Notes: generated by a model from the sequence alone, not told the origin. Shown: positions 1-6,048, counted from the first letter of the stretch. The stretch is DNA of 8,379 nt from Coraliomargarita_B sp036735565 (GCA_036735565.1 DAINOC010000088.1:1-8379), one strand, 5' to 3'. Translations and numbers: made by a program.

Positions 1-177
1 GGGGCTTATGGTGCTGCCCGGCATGAATGCGGAGGTGGAGTTGAAGCTGGCTGGCTGGAACGTCCCGGCCAATGCGGCGCCGAAGAGCATCAAGCAGAAC
101 AGCAGGGCAGCACTTAAAAATGCGGGTGCGAGGGGTTTCTCATGCGGGGTGCGGCGGGTGATGGGTGCTGGTATCAT
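1..177 (-). CDS. N-terminus of a secreted or envelope protein, partial (runs off the left edge)
   Basis: On the minus strand an ATG at 177 opens 59 codons with no stop before the window ends. The protein begins with a positively charged stretch containing RR and HEK, followed by a hydrophobic run (about residues 18-35, AFLSAALLFCLMLFGAALA). A small-residue AALA|G site follows and is a plausible signal-peptidase I cleavage point. After it comes a Ser/Thr/Pro-rich mature N-terminus (TFQPASFNSTS). This is the usual plan of an exported protein; what is seen is too short to name a family. It is divergent from the prenyl synthase gene, with about 183 bp between the two starts. No Shine-Dalgarno sequence precedes the ATG, as for most genes here. 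The plus-strand frame over the same bases (8-814) looks like a shadow. Confidence 0.6.
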   Translation of the reverse strand, partial: MIPAPITRRTPHEKPLAPAFLSAALLFCLMLFGAALAGTFQPASFNSTSAFMPGSTISP

Positions 178-360
178 GCCGGTCGAAGCTAAGGAAACTG
201 TTTTCAAAATCAAGTCCGCCCAGGCCGTCGTTTTAGATCGCTTCCGGAGCGCCCGGTGCTTGTTCATTTTTGGAACTCGGATACGATCAGGCCAGGAATC
301 GGTGCTTACGGGTTGCAACTTGGCCGCGACTGGCAAGGCTGTAGGCGTCTTTTCACCTTT

Positions 361-1398
361 ATGCCGAATCGCTCCCAGTCTGAAGTCGACCATGTTGCCG
401 CCGCCGGCTTTGCCGCTGTCTACGACCCGGTGCGCCCTTACCTCGAAGCGCTGGATGGCTTTCTTCAGTCGCAGGTGGAGGAGCTGGAGCCGGAGGTGCA
501 CGAGCACGTGCGCTATGTCTTTGGGCACAGTGGTAAGCGCCTGCGTCCGATGCTGGTGGCTTACAGTGGTTGGCACGGTGCCGATGCCGCCATTTCGGAG
601 CCTATGGTGCGGCTGGGTTCCATCATCGAGCTGGTTCATTTGGCGACGCTCGTGCACGATGATATTTTGGACGAGGCGGATACCCGCCACCGGCAGGAGA
701 CCGCCGCGCGGCGCTTTGGTCCGGCCGCTGCCGTTCTGGTGGGCGATGTGCTGTTTTCCCACGCGCTTAAATTGGCGGCCGAGTTTCCCACCACCGAGGT
801 TTGCCGTGTGGTAGCCCGTGCCACTGCGCGGGTGTGCGCGGGTGAGATCGCGCAGACCTACCAGCGTGGAGAGGTGAACTACAGCCGTGATTTCTACTAC
901 CGGGTCATCCAGTTGAAGACGGCCGAACTGTTCGAGGTGGCCTGCGCCCTGGGCGCGAAGATCGCGGGCTATCCGGAGGCCTTTTCTGAAGCGGCTGGCC
1001 GCTTCGGCCGCCACCTCGGCATCGCCTATCAGATTTTTGATGATCTGGTCGACCTCTATGCCGATGAGTCCATGATCGGCAAGACGCTGGGCACGGACCT
1101 GCAGAAGGGCAAATTTACCCTGCCGCTGCTCTTGCTCCTGGAGAAGGTGTCACCGTCTGAAAGGGATGACCTGCTCCAGCGCTTCAAGCAGGGGGACTCG
1201 ACGGTTGTTGCGGACTTTTCTTCGCGGCTGCGGGATTTCCCTGTTTTCGATGAAGTGGTGGGTGCTTTCGAGGCGCAACTGACGATGGCTATGGAGGCTG
1301 TGGCTCCCTTCCGCGAGCTGGCACCGGTGGCTGCTATGGAGCAGATCGCGGAGCTCGTCCGCGCCCAATTGGGCCGGATCCCCGCCACGTCGATTTAA
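361..1398 (+). CDS. Long-chain polyprenyl diphosphate synthase (IspB/IdsA type)
   Basis: This trans-prenyltransferase of 345 residues condenses isopentenyl diphosphate onto an allylic diphosphate to make the isoprenoid tail of respiratory quinones. It is probably cytosolic and Mg2+-dependent. All hallmarks are present: GKRLRP at residues 58-63 (IPP binding), the first Asp-rich motif DDILD at 100-104 followed by RH, LKTAEL near 185-190, the second Asp-rich motif DDLVD at 227-231, and GKTLGTDLQKGKFTLP at 240-255. Ala and Thr occupy positions -5 and -4 before the first motif, as in octaprenyl synthases. Such small residues leave the product tunnel open, so a long chain (about C35 or more) is expected rather than FPP or GGPP. 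The frame stays open to a GTG at 256, but residues before 361 (starting LVHFWNSD) do not resemble the family, so I place the start at ATG 361. There is no clear Shine-Dalgarno sequence. Confidence 0.9.
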   Translation: MPNRSQSEVDHVAAAGFAAVYDPVRPYLEALDGFLQSQVEELEPEVHEHVRYVFGHSGKRLRPMLVAYSGWHGADAAISEPMVRLGSIIELVHLATLVHDDILDEADTRHRQETAARRFGPAAAVLVGDVLFSHALKLAAEFPTTEVCRVVARATARVCAGEIAQTYQRGEVNYSRDFYYRVIQLKTAELFEVACALGAKIAGYPEAFSEAAGRFGRHLGIAYQIFDDLVDLYADESMIGKTLGTDLQKGKFTLPLLLLLEKVSPSERDDLLQRFKQGDSTVVADFSSRLRDFPVFDEVVGAFEAQLTMAMEAVAPFRELAPVAAMEQIAELVRAQLGRIPATSI

Positions 1399-1529
1399 CG
1401 GAGCCGCGTTAGAATACGATTGCCAAGACGATGGGGAGCCGATGCGTTTCGGGCTGCATTCAAAGCCCGTCGTCAACGATGAGCCCCAGTCCGGGTGCTC
1501 TCCGCCGGGCCAACTACTTTCCCTAGTTT

Positions 1530-2984
1530 ATGGACATCGCCATTGTCACCGGAGCGGAGACCGCTTTGGGCCTCCGTATCGCTCAAACCCTCGTGCAACA
1601 AGGCTGCCGCGTCCACGCGATCGGCAATAACTTCTCCAAAGTCACCTACGCGGATCCGCAGTTCAAGGGCCATGCCGTGGATTTGACGGATACCGCCGCA
1701 GTGGCGGCCCTGCTTGAGCGTATTATTGATGAAGAAAAGCGGCTCGACGTGCTGGTCCATGCCATCGATGTGACGCCGGGTGCTGCCTTTGAGAAGCTCT
1801 CTCCCGGGAATCTGGAGGCGGTGCTCAAGATCGGCCTGCTCGATCCCATCCTGCTGACGCGGCTGGCCCTGCCCAACCTGCTGCGCTTCCGCGGGCAGTT
1901 GATCCACGTCCTCACCTCCAATAAAAACGGGCACGCGCCCAGCGCGGTCAACGCTCTGATCGAAGGGGGGCTACGCGACATGAACCGTGCCCTCTTTGAT
2001 CAGTCGCGCGACGCTGGTCTGCGGCTCACCAACTGCATCCTCCGTCAGAACACCAGCCTGCCCGGCGGCCAGATCAGCGACACCGCTCTCGAGCAGACTC
2101 ACATCGATCTGGACGACGTTGCGCGCGTGATTGAGCAATTGATCGACCCGAAGGCGGTGAATGTGCCCGCCGAGGTTGTCCTCTACCCGAGGCTCAGCGC
2201 CGGCGCTGCTCAGGCACTGCCCGAAGCACCCCTCGCCCTGGATCCTTACTCCGTGGTATCGCTGCCGCCCAAGGCCTACTGCCCGCCGCCGGAGGAGAAG
2301 ATTCCGACTGCGCAGAAGCAGCAGATCGAGCGCACGATCCCCTACACCGATGAGGAGATGGAGGATCGCATCGCCGCTGCCATCGAGGAGTATGAGGCGC
2401 ATCCCGAGCGCTATGACTTTCAGGAGCCGATGGCGCCGCGCGCACCGCGCTCCGAAGCGCCGCTCGCCGCTGCCGCACCGGGCGCTGCGCCCACGGGCGA
2501 AGCGGGTCGCTCGAAGCGCCGCCGCCGCCGTGGAGGCCGCAACCGCAATAAATCCAAACCCGACGCCGATGGCTCCTCACCGGTGGCTCCACGCGTAGCG
2601 GAGGATCGTCCGCAGCCAGAGCGGGCACCGTCCAACGACGCAGATGGCGGGTCGCGCCGTAGCAAGCGGAGGAGTGGTCGCAACCGCGAGCGCCCGGAGC
2701 GGGAACGCTCTGGTGAGCCGCGCGACGCTGGTAGCGGCGCTCCGGAGTCGCGCCGGGAGCCACGTCCGGAGCAGCCGCGTCCGGCACCTATCGAAGCGCC
2801 CAAGGCGGCACCTGCCTCAACAGCTCCGGCTCCGAAAGCGACCGAGGTCGCAAAGCCCGCTAAAAAAGCAGCCGCCAAGACCGCCGCGAAGAAGACCCCT
2901 GCGAAGAAGGCCGCCAAGAAGGCTCCCGCCAAAAAAGCCGCCAAGAAAAAAGCGGCCAAGAAAGCCGTCGCTCCGGAAGCCTAA
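1530..2984 (+). CDS. SDR-like protein with a histone-H1-like basic C-terminal tail
   Basis: The 484-residue protein has two parts. Residues 1-220 form a Rossmann domain of the short-chain dehydrogenase family: TGAETALG (7-14) matches the nucleotide-binding loop and DLTD (51-54) the adenine-contacting Asp. The NNAG position reads HAID (77-80). The Tyr-x-x-x-Lys pair is missing: the aligned segment (about 138-148) has Asn141 and Glu145. An ordinary SDR reaction is therefore doubtful. An acidic helical linker follows (PYTDEEMEDR, about 281-300). The rest is disordered and basic: Arg-rich blocks near 327-343 and 376-393, then Lys/Ala/Pro repeats of the KKAPAKKA type from 443 to 480. Such tails bind DNA or RNA in H1-like bacterial proteins. 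Nucleic-acid binding here is inference. It lies 131 bp downstream of the prenyl synthase on the same strand, and the ATG at 1530 starts exactly at the Rossmann beta strand. Confidence 0.8.
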   Translation: MDIAIVTGAETALGLRIAQTLVQQGCRVHAIGNNFSKVTYADPQFKGHAVDLTDTAAVAALLERIIDEEKRLDVLVHAIDVTPGAAFEKLSPGNLEAVLKIGLLDPILLTRLALPNLLRFRGQLIHVLTSNKNGHAPSAVNALIEGGLRDMNRALFDQSRDAGLRLTNCILRQNTSLPGGQISDTALEQTHIDLDDVARVIEQLIDPKAVNVPAEVVLYPRLSAGAAQALPEAPLALDPYSVVSLPPKAYCPPPEEKIPTAQKQQIERTIPYTDEEMEDRIAAAIEEYEAHPERYDFQEPMAPRAPRSEAPLAAAAPGAAPTGEAGRSKRRRRRGGRNRNKSKPDADGSSPVAPRVAEDRPQPERAPSNDADGGSRRSKRRSGRNRERPERERSGEPRDAGSGAPESRREPRPEQPRPAPIEAPKAAPASTAPAPKATEVAKPAKKAAAKTAAKKTPAKKAAKKAPAKKAAKKKAAKKAVAPEA

Positions 2985-3003
2985 CCAAAAGCCGAGTCTT
3001 GAG

Positions 3004-3036
3004 AAAAGGGGGAAGCCGGTAGTTCCGGCCACCCCC
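3004..3036 (-). terminator. Probable rho-independent terminator for minus-strand transcription
   Basis: Read on the minus strand, GGGGG (3036-3032) and GCCGG (3029-3025) pair with CCGGC (3019-3015) and CCCCC (3012-3008). The stem is GC-rich, has a 2x2 internal loop, and closes a 5-base loop. It is followed directly by TTTT (3007-3004) and then CTC. On the plus strand the hairpin has no T-run after it, so it suits the minus-strand M14 remnant, whose stop codon is about 70 bp upstream. It could still slow plus-strand transcripts from the SDR gene, which ends 23 bp before the hairpin. Confidence 0.55.
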
Positions 3037-3106
3037 GCTCGCCATCCCGGCGGATTTGTCACTTCAGCCGGAGTCGCATGCCCCGCCGAAGAGGGGGCAG
3101 GGCCTG

Positions 3107-3508
3107 CTACGGCTCCCTATCGGAATGCATCGACGCATCGGTGAGCGCTGCCAGCACGGCGGCCTTATGGGTGGCGGTGCGTTGTGGCAGGGGCCGGGCG
3201 GATGGTGTCTCCAGCGTGTAGTTGAGTCCGCCGAAGCGCCGATTCAGGTAGATGGCCTCGGGGTTGCCTTCGGTTACTTCCGGCAGGGCAGGGGGCCGTA
3301 TCAGACCGTCCGCCGCCGGGTGGCCATCGATCGCCTCCGCCGTTTCGATCGGCTCCTTTCATGACCAGCAGCATCAGCTGGGTCCGGTGCTCAAGTTTGA
3401 CCTCACGGACAAGATCGAGGGCATGGCGGGTCTCCTCTTCGGACTCACCGATCGGACCGCCGAGCGTGAATTCCGGCTGTTTGTGACCTATGCGCTCTAG
3501 GGCGGCTG
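3107..3508 (-). pseudogene. Frame-broken remnant of an M14-type zinc carboxypeptidase
   Basis: Two minus-strand frames each carry half of a protein-like sequence. The 3' half (about 3358 down to the TAG at 3107-3109) reads PIETAEAIDGHPAADGLIRP, then PEAIYLNRRFGGLNYTLETPS, and ends in a helix rich in Ala. I recognise this as the end of an M14 metallocarboxypeptidase. The Glu of YTLETPS corresponds to the catalytic Glu of the family, which cleaves a C-terminal residue or amide bond. The 5' half (about 3508 to 3357) lies in another frame: FTLGGPIGESEEETRHALDL, then VREVKLEHRTQLML. The break falls near 3350-3361, where the downstream frame has a stop (TGA at 3361-3359). The N-terminal Zn-binding HxxE region is not visible upstream. 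It is convergent with the SDR gene. An assembly or sequencing indel could also explain the break, but the missing N-terminus argues for real decay. The end at 3508 is approximate. Confidence 0.5.
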
Positions 3509-3539
3509 GGCACCCCGTTAAGCTTTTTTCCGTAGAGCG

Positions 3540-3614
3540 GTGCTTCAACCCGCGCTTTCAAGGCTCCGGCAAAAAACCGACAACCAGTGCAGCATCAACT
3601 GCGGATTGAAGCAC
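3540..3614. repeat. Imperfect inverted repeat, 14-bp arms
   Basis: GTGCTTCAACCCGC (3540-3553) faces GCGGATTGAAGCAC (3601-3614), with 13 of 14 bases complementary and a 47-bp spacer. The 200 bp between the M14 remnant and the next gene (3549-3749) holds no credible ORF. Besides this repeat it has only a near-duplicate pair, GCTACTTTGTTGG (3619-3631) and GCTACTTTGGTGG. It may be a dispersed intergenic repeat. No T-run follows, so it is not an obvious terminator. Confidence 0.5.
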
Positions 3615-3749
3615 GCAGCTACTTTGTTGGCTCATTGTCGATGGAGATTCTTGGCTAAGTGCCATTCGAGCTGAACGGGGCGGCTTCGGGGCAGGATGCT
3701 CCGGCTACTTTGGTGGGCCCGCGTGGATTCGCAATCGGGCGCGGGCACC

Positions 3750-3959
3750 TCAGGTGAGGCTGCCGCCCTTGATGAAGCGGCAGAACTCTTTCTTGGTCGC
3801 CTTCTTGTGCTTGCCCGCGCCGCTCACCGGATCATCCATCTCTTTGTAGCCCACGGACAGCCGCTCCAGTTCGACGATCCGCAGGTAGAGCGGTTGACGC
3901 CCGTTGTGGCTATGCACCTCGGGAGAGGTCTTCCAGATTTGTCCTTGAGCCAGCTTCAT
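3750..3959 (-). CDS. Small basic conserved-looking protein, function unknown
   Basis: This 69-residue protein starts MKLAQGQIWKTS. The frame extends five codons further to a TTG at 3971, but the ATG at 3959 gives a natural N-terminus. Sequence quality supports a real gene: a GQIWK opening, a beta-strand-like YLRIVELERLSVGY in the middle, and a Lys-rich end (GKHKKATKKEFCRFIKGG) that finishes close to the stop. There is no signal peptide or membrane segment. I have the impression of similar short proteins in Verrucomicrobiota, but I cannot name a domain or function. The basic C-terminus would suit nucleic-acid contact, which is speculation. It is the left-most gene of the minus-strand island and lies 59 bp downstream of the membrane-anchored gene at 4019-4447. 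The plus-strand frame over 3696-4022 is probably its shadow. Confidence 0.55.
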   Translation of the reverse strand: MKLAQGQIWKTSPEVHSHNGRQPLYLRIVELERLSVGYKEMDDPVSGAGKHKKATKKEFCRFIKGGSLT

Positions 3960-4018
3960 CGCCAGAGCCAAACCACTTCAAAGGCCCCGCGCAATGCCTT
4001 TTCCCCTGAGAAAAGTGG

Positions 4019-4447
4019 TTAGTTGGGCCTTCTGGAGCGATCAACTGTGGCAATTAGGTGGTCCGAAAAATCATCCCAGGTCTCCAAAGCGTAGCTGAAA
4101 TGAATCTGCCAGATCTCTCCCGTTTTTACGCCATCAATATCACGTCCTGACCACGCTCTTCCCTGCTGGCCGTCAAGATACTCAATATCGAGATACCCAT
4201 TTCCCGGATTGAATCCAAGATACCGAACCGATCGCCAGTTTCCCTGAAGGAAGTTTCGCCAGTAGTCGCTCTCAAAGCTCGCAGTGAGAAATCGTAATGG
4301 AAGGTAGGTGGCACAATAGATGCGGCATGGTCGGTTGTTTGACGTCAGCGATTCAGGCTTGGCAAGCTTGATCCCGACGAAACTACCCACGTAAAGAACA
4401 AGCAGAACGATCAGCCAAATCATGATGCTCTTCTTCCTAGTTCTCAT
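4019..4447 (-). CDS. Small single-pass membrane-anchored protein, unknown function
   Basis: From ATG 4447 the protein has 142 residues. It has a basic N-terminus (MRTRKKS), one hydrophobic segment (about residues 9-28, MIWLIVLLVLYVGSFVGIKL) and a soluble domain of about 110 residues. That domain has many aromatic residues (YWRNFL, YLGFNPGNGYLDIEYLDG, WQIHFSYALETWDDF). The layout suggests a signal anchor with the domain outside the cytoplasm; two Cys residues (near 47 and 51) lie just after the anchor. An alternative start at ATG 4423 removes MRTRKKSI and is preceded by an AGGAAGAAG Shine-Dalgarno-like tract, so 134 residues is possible. The longer frame to 4537 runs into repeat-like DNA and is unlikely. 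I do not recognise the family. It lies at the 3' end of the toxin-antitoxin island and is AT-richer than the genes at 361-2984. Confidence 0.6.
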   Translation of the reverse strand: MRTRKKSIMIWLIVLLVLYVGSFVGIKLAKPESLTSNNRPCRIYCATYLPLRFLTASFESDYWRNFLQGNWRSVRYLGFNPGNGYLDIEYLDGQQGRAWSGRDIDGVKTGEIWQIHFSYALETWDDFSDHLIATVDRSRRPN

Positions 4448-4478
4448 TGATTTTCGGGCGGAACGGTGAGGACTCTCA

Positions 4479-4526
4479 AGGAGTGAGCAAGGGACGAGCG
4501 AACGTAATTTAGACCTCCGACTGGAC
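4479..4526 (+). repeat. Dispersed 3'-end repeat, copy A
   Basis: This is a diverged copy of a repeat found five times in the island. It reads GGAGTGAGC (from 4480), then GAGCGAACG and TAATTTAGACCT, and closes with CCGACTGGAC (4517-4526), one base off the shared core CCGACTGGAT. It lies between the possible small ORF at 4569-4646 and the membrane-anchored gene, so it again falls past the 3' end of a minus-strand reading frame. GACATG occurs twice in tandem just beyond it. Confidence 0.5.
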
Positions 4527-4568
4527 ATGCCTGACATGTCGATACGGTGACCACTGTCCCAAGGATGC

Positions 4569-4646
4569 TCAAGCTACATTCGTTCCCATCTTCTCATAGC
4601 GCTGGACCATGCACCGGCTGGGTGTCACCGCAGTTCCGAGGAGCAT
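4569..4646 (-). CDS. Possible 25-residue ORF between two repeat copies
   Basis: The minus-strand ATG at 4646 opens 25 codons (MLLGTAVTPSRCMVQRYEKMG, then TNVA) and ends in TGA at 4569-4571. The frame stays open further upstream through repeat B, which suggests either a truncated gene tail or a chance frame. The charged C-terminal part (VQRYEKMG) looks protein-like, and the position, ending 43 bp before repeat A, matches how real modules end here. There is no ribosome-binding site. It is the only candidate coding content of the 4448-4726 spacer. Weak support. Confidence 0.22.
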   Translation of the reverse strand: MLLGTAVTPSRCMVQRYEKMGTNVA

Positions 4647-4666
4647 CGCGACGACAAGACCGGATG

Positions 4667-4720
<54 letters not shown>

Positions 4721-4726
4721 GGCAAT

Positions 4727-4996
4727 TCAATCACCATAGTGCGACCACATCCGTAAGGCTTTCACGACTTTCTCTTCTTCGTAAACCTGATACACCAATC
4801 TGTGCTGAATGTTGATTCGTCTGGAATAAGCACCCAATAAATCACCGACTAATGCCTCATACTCCGGTGGTTTCCTGAATGGGTCTTCCCGCAATAGATT
4901 GATCAGTTCAAGTGCTTTCTTCTTTAAATTACTTCGGGAGATTTTCTTTGCATCCTTTTGGGCCTGCTTGGTGTATACGACCCTGTAATTCACCAC
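4727..4996 (-). CDS. yoeB: Txe/YoeB-family mRNA interferase toxin
   Basis: The 89-residue protein belongs to the RelE superfamily, YoeB branch, which cleaves mRNA in the ribosomal A site when freed from its antitoxin. It has the YoeB plan: an N-terminal strand (YRVVYTKQAQKDAKK), two helices, a DPF turn, then the catalytic sheet. Residues matching the E. coli active site are visible: Glu47 (YEAL), Arg66 in HRLVYQV, and His86-Tyr87 near the C-terminus. The end is HYGD rather than HY, a short extension. All key residues are intact, so the toxin is probably active. Its start overlaps the end of the YefM antitoxin by 7 bp, a translationally coupled pair with the antitoxin first. The pair should repress its own promoter as a complex. 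Repeat B lies directly behind its stop codon. Confidence 0.9.
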   Translation of the reverse strand: MVNYRVVYTKQAQKDAKKISRSNLKKKALELINLLREDPFRKPPEYEALVGDLLGAYSRRINIQHRLVYQVYEEEKVVKALRMWSHYGD

Positions 4997-5232
4997 TCAA
5001 TCGTCTCGCTACAGTCTTCAATCTTCTCTTTCATTCCCTTTTTGATCGAATTCACCATGCCGGGAATTGCGCTTAGATACATCGTTTCGGAAATGGCTTT
5101 CCAGTCATCCTCTGAAACAAGCACGGCATTGCCCCGCTTGCCTGTAATCTGAATCGGGATGTGTGAACTGTTCGCTTCGTCGATAAGGTTGTAGAGCTTG
5201 TTCCGGGCGTTGGTTGCGGTTATCGTCGTCAT
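4990..5232 (-). CDS. yefM: YefM/Phd-family antitoxin, partner of YoeB
   Basis: This 80-residue antitoxin binds and neutralises the YoeB toxin and represses the operon. The N-terminal DNA-binding fold is typical: TTITATNARNKLYNLIDEAN, then PIQITGKRGNAVLVSEDDW (about residues 26-44). The toxin-wrapping C-terminal tail follows (YLSAIPGM, then an acidic end DCSETIEW). The frame is open to 5301, but the family starts at MTTITATNAR, so ATG 5232 is chosen. There is no Shine-Dalgarno sequence. A TTGACA hexamer (5267-5262) and a TTAATA hexamer (5240-5235) lie upstream but 21 bp apart, too far for a normal sigma-70 pair. A duplicated CGCACGC between them may be the operator. The tail overlaps the toxin start by 7 bp. 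Confidence 0.9.
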   Translation of the reverse strand: MTTITATNARNKLYNLIDEANSSHIPIQITGKRGNAVLVSEDDWKAISETMYLSAIPGMVNSIKKGMKEKIEDCSETIEW

Positions 5233-5234
5233 GG

Positions 5235-5267
5235 TATTAAGCGTGCGGGATTGCGTGCGTTTGTCAA
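5235..5267 (-). promoter_or_regulatory. Control region of yefM-yoeB: TTGACA box and duplicated CGCACGC
   Basis: Minus-strand order: TTGACA (5267-5262), CGCACGC (5259-5253), AATCC, CGCACGC (5247-5241), TTAATA (5240-5235), then the yefM ATG at 5232. The exact 7-bp direct repeat has a 12-bp period, near one helical turn, and fills the space between the two promoter-like hexamers, where a repressor would act. The 21-bp spacing is too long for a standard promoter, so the true -10 may be elsewhere. Confidence 0.4.
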
Positions 5268-5292
5268 ATTCTCTTTTTTGCCATTCGTAAAG

Positions 5293-5370
5293 AGTAGTCA
5301 ATGCGAGCCTAACGGGTCAATCGTGCAAGTGGTTCTCAGAATTCCCAGCGGCGGCACTCGCATTGACTAC
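5293..5370. repeat. Perfect 14-bp inverted repeat spanning 78 bp
   Basis: GTAGTCAATGCGAG (5293-5306) and CTCGCATTGACTAC (5357-5370) are exact reverse complements. A second, partial arm inside (GGTCAATCGTGC, 5314-5325) resembles the left arm and could pair with the right arm instead, giving an alternative fold. It sits between the ParE stop codon (20 bp beyond it) and the yefM control region. No T-run follows on either strand. Confidence 0.7.
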
Positions 5371-5390
5371 CTCGCCTGGTTCGAATCCGC

Positions 5391-5690
5391 TCATCTCGAG
5401 AATCTGGATATGTCAAAATTTCTTTCAGTCCTATCTATGTAGATAATCAAAATGTCATCACCTTCACCCCGATAGTAAATATATACCGGTTTGACCACGA
5501 GTCTACGGTAGGGGGTGCGCTTCAGGTCTCGGGGAATATTTCCGAGTTTGGGGTTCTCTTGAAGTAGTTTAACCTTCTCAAAAACCTTCCTAACCAGTCT
5601 GCAAGCAGCATCGTAATCATCAAGTGCGATATGATCTGCGACTTCGTCAAGTGCGTTCAGCGCGGGCTCAGTCCAAATTACCTCAGCCAT
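5391..5690 (-). CDS. ParE-family toxin (RelE/ParE superfamily)
   Basis: The 99-residue protein has the ParE fold order: first strand EVIWTEPALNALDEVADHIA, long paired helices to about residue 47, a PKLGNIPRDLKRTPYRRLVV segment, then the core sheet (VYIYYRGEGDDILIIYIDRT). The segment near 58-66 (DLKRTPYRR) matches the place where ParE proteins carry conserved Arg residues. Family members poison DNA gyrase, while RelE relatives cut mRNA; the sequence favours ParE but does not settle the target. It overlaps its Phd-type antitoxin by 13 bp. Its C-terminus (NFDISRFSR) ends in TGA at 5391-5393. The 78-bp perfect inverted repeat follows about 20 bp later. Confidence 0.87.
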   Translation of the reverse strand: MAEVIWTEPALNALDEVADHIALDDYDAACRLVRKVFEKVKLLQENPKLGNIPRDLKRTPYRRLVVKPVYIYYRGEGDDILIIYIDRTERNFDISRFSR

Positions 5691-5935
5691 CTCGACATTT
5701 TTTTCTTCGCTTCATTGTGGCTGAATACCCGTCCCTCGGAAAACGCTTTTTCTCCTCGGGCGAGACCTTCCAAGAGCTGCATTCTCCTTTCCTTTGCTTC
5801 AAAGGTCTCCACATCAATTAGATATGCCGCAGGTTTCCCGTGCTCGGTAATCATGACTGGAGCTCGGTCTGTCCTGAGGTCGCCAATTATGCGAGTGGCT
5901 TGCCTTTTCAGTGTGGTGACGAGTTCAATCTTCAT
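5678..5935 (-). CDS. Phd/YefM-family antitoxin, partner of ParE
   Basis: This 85-residue antitoxin begins MKIELVTTLKRQATRIIGDL and carries the Phd signature strand PVMITEHGKPAAYLIDVETFE (about 26-46). A helical tail follows (LLEGLARGEKAFSEGRVFSHNEA), which would wrap around ParE. The frame is open to 6034, but residues before this Met come from spacer DNA, so ATG 5935 is chosen. The start codon is preceded at once by a perfect 20-bp palindrome, a strong operator candidate. Translation may be leaderless, since there is no Shine-Dalgarno sequence and a -10-like TAAAGT lies 7 bp before the ATG. The 3' end overlaps parE by 13 bp, tying the two products together. Confidence 0.9.
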   Translation of the reverse strand: MKIELVTTLKRQATRIIGDLRTDRAPVMITEHGKPAAYLIDVETFEAKERRMQLLEGLARGEKAFSEGRVFSHNEAKKKMSRWLR

Positions 5936-5936
5936 G

Positions 5937-5956
5937 AGTGCTACTTTAGTAGCACT
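5937..5956. promoter_or_regulatory. Perfect 20-bp palindromic operator of the Phd-ParE module
   Basis: AGTGCTACT (5937-5945) and AGTAGCACT (5948-5956) are exact reverse complements around a central TT, one base from the antitoxin ATG. On the minus strand TAAAGT (5948-5943) could be the -10 and TTGCCC (5970-5965) a weak -35, 16 bp apart, which places transcription start at or next to the start codon. A dimeric Phd-type repressor bound here would cover both promoter and start codon. The sequence pattern is certain; its role is inferred from the family. Confidence 0.7.
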
Positions 5957-6000
5957 TTGGGCTTGGGCAATTCTTTTTTTCGAACGTCGAGATGTATCAC

Positions 6001-6043
6001 GGAGAGGAGCGCAGCGACTCGGAGTTGATACCACCGACTGGAT
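6001..6043 (+). repeat. Dispersed 3'-end repeat, copy C
   Basis: It reads GGAGAGGAGCGCAGCGACTC, then GGAGTTGATACCA, and ends in the exact core CCGACTGGAT (6034-6043). The core ends 5 bp from the stop codon (6049-6051) of the RelE/ParE-type toxin. GTATCA (5994-5999) can pair with TGATAC (6026-6031). The region between this module and the Phd start (5957-6048) holds no other gene. Confidence 0.6.
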
Positions 6044-6048
6044 ATAAC

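Noticed and set aside
8..814. 268-residue plus-strand frame
   Set aside because: Its composition is Arg/Trp/Ser-rich, it overlaps the clear prenyl synthase in another frame, and its first part is antisense to a convincing signal-peptide-bearing gene.
1451..1468. Small hairpin GGGCT...AGCCC between the prenyl synthase and SDR genes
   Set aside because: Only 5 bp with no T-run following; common by chance in GC-rich DNA.
2420..2959. Long minus-strand frame rich in Ala/Phe/Arg opposite the basic tail
   Set aside because: It is the antisense of the Lys/Ala/Pro codons; low complexity explains the open frame.
5379..5389. GGTTCGAATCC, identical to a tRNA T-arm core
   Set aside because: The flanking bases do not form the rest of the T-stem (CCT against GCT), there is no acceptor stem, anticodon arm or CCA, and the site runs into the parE stop codon.
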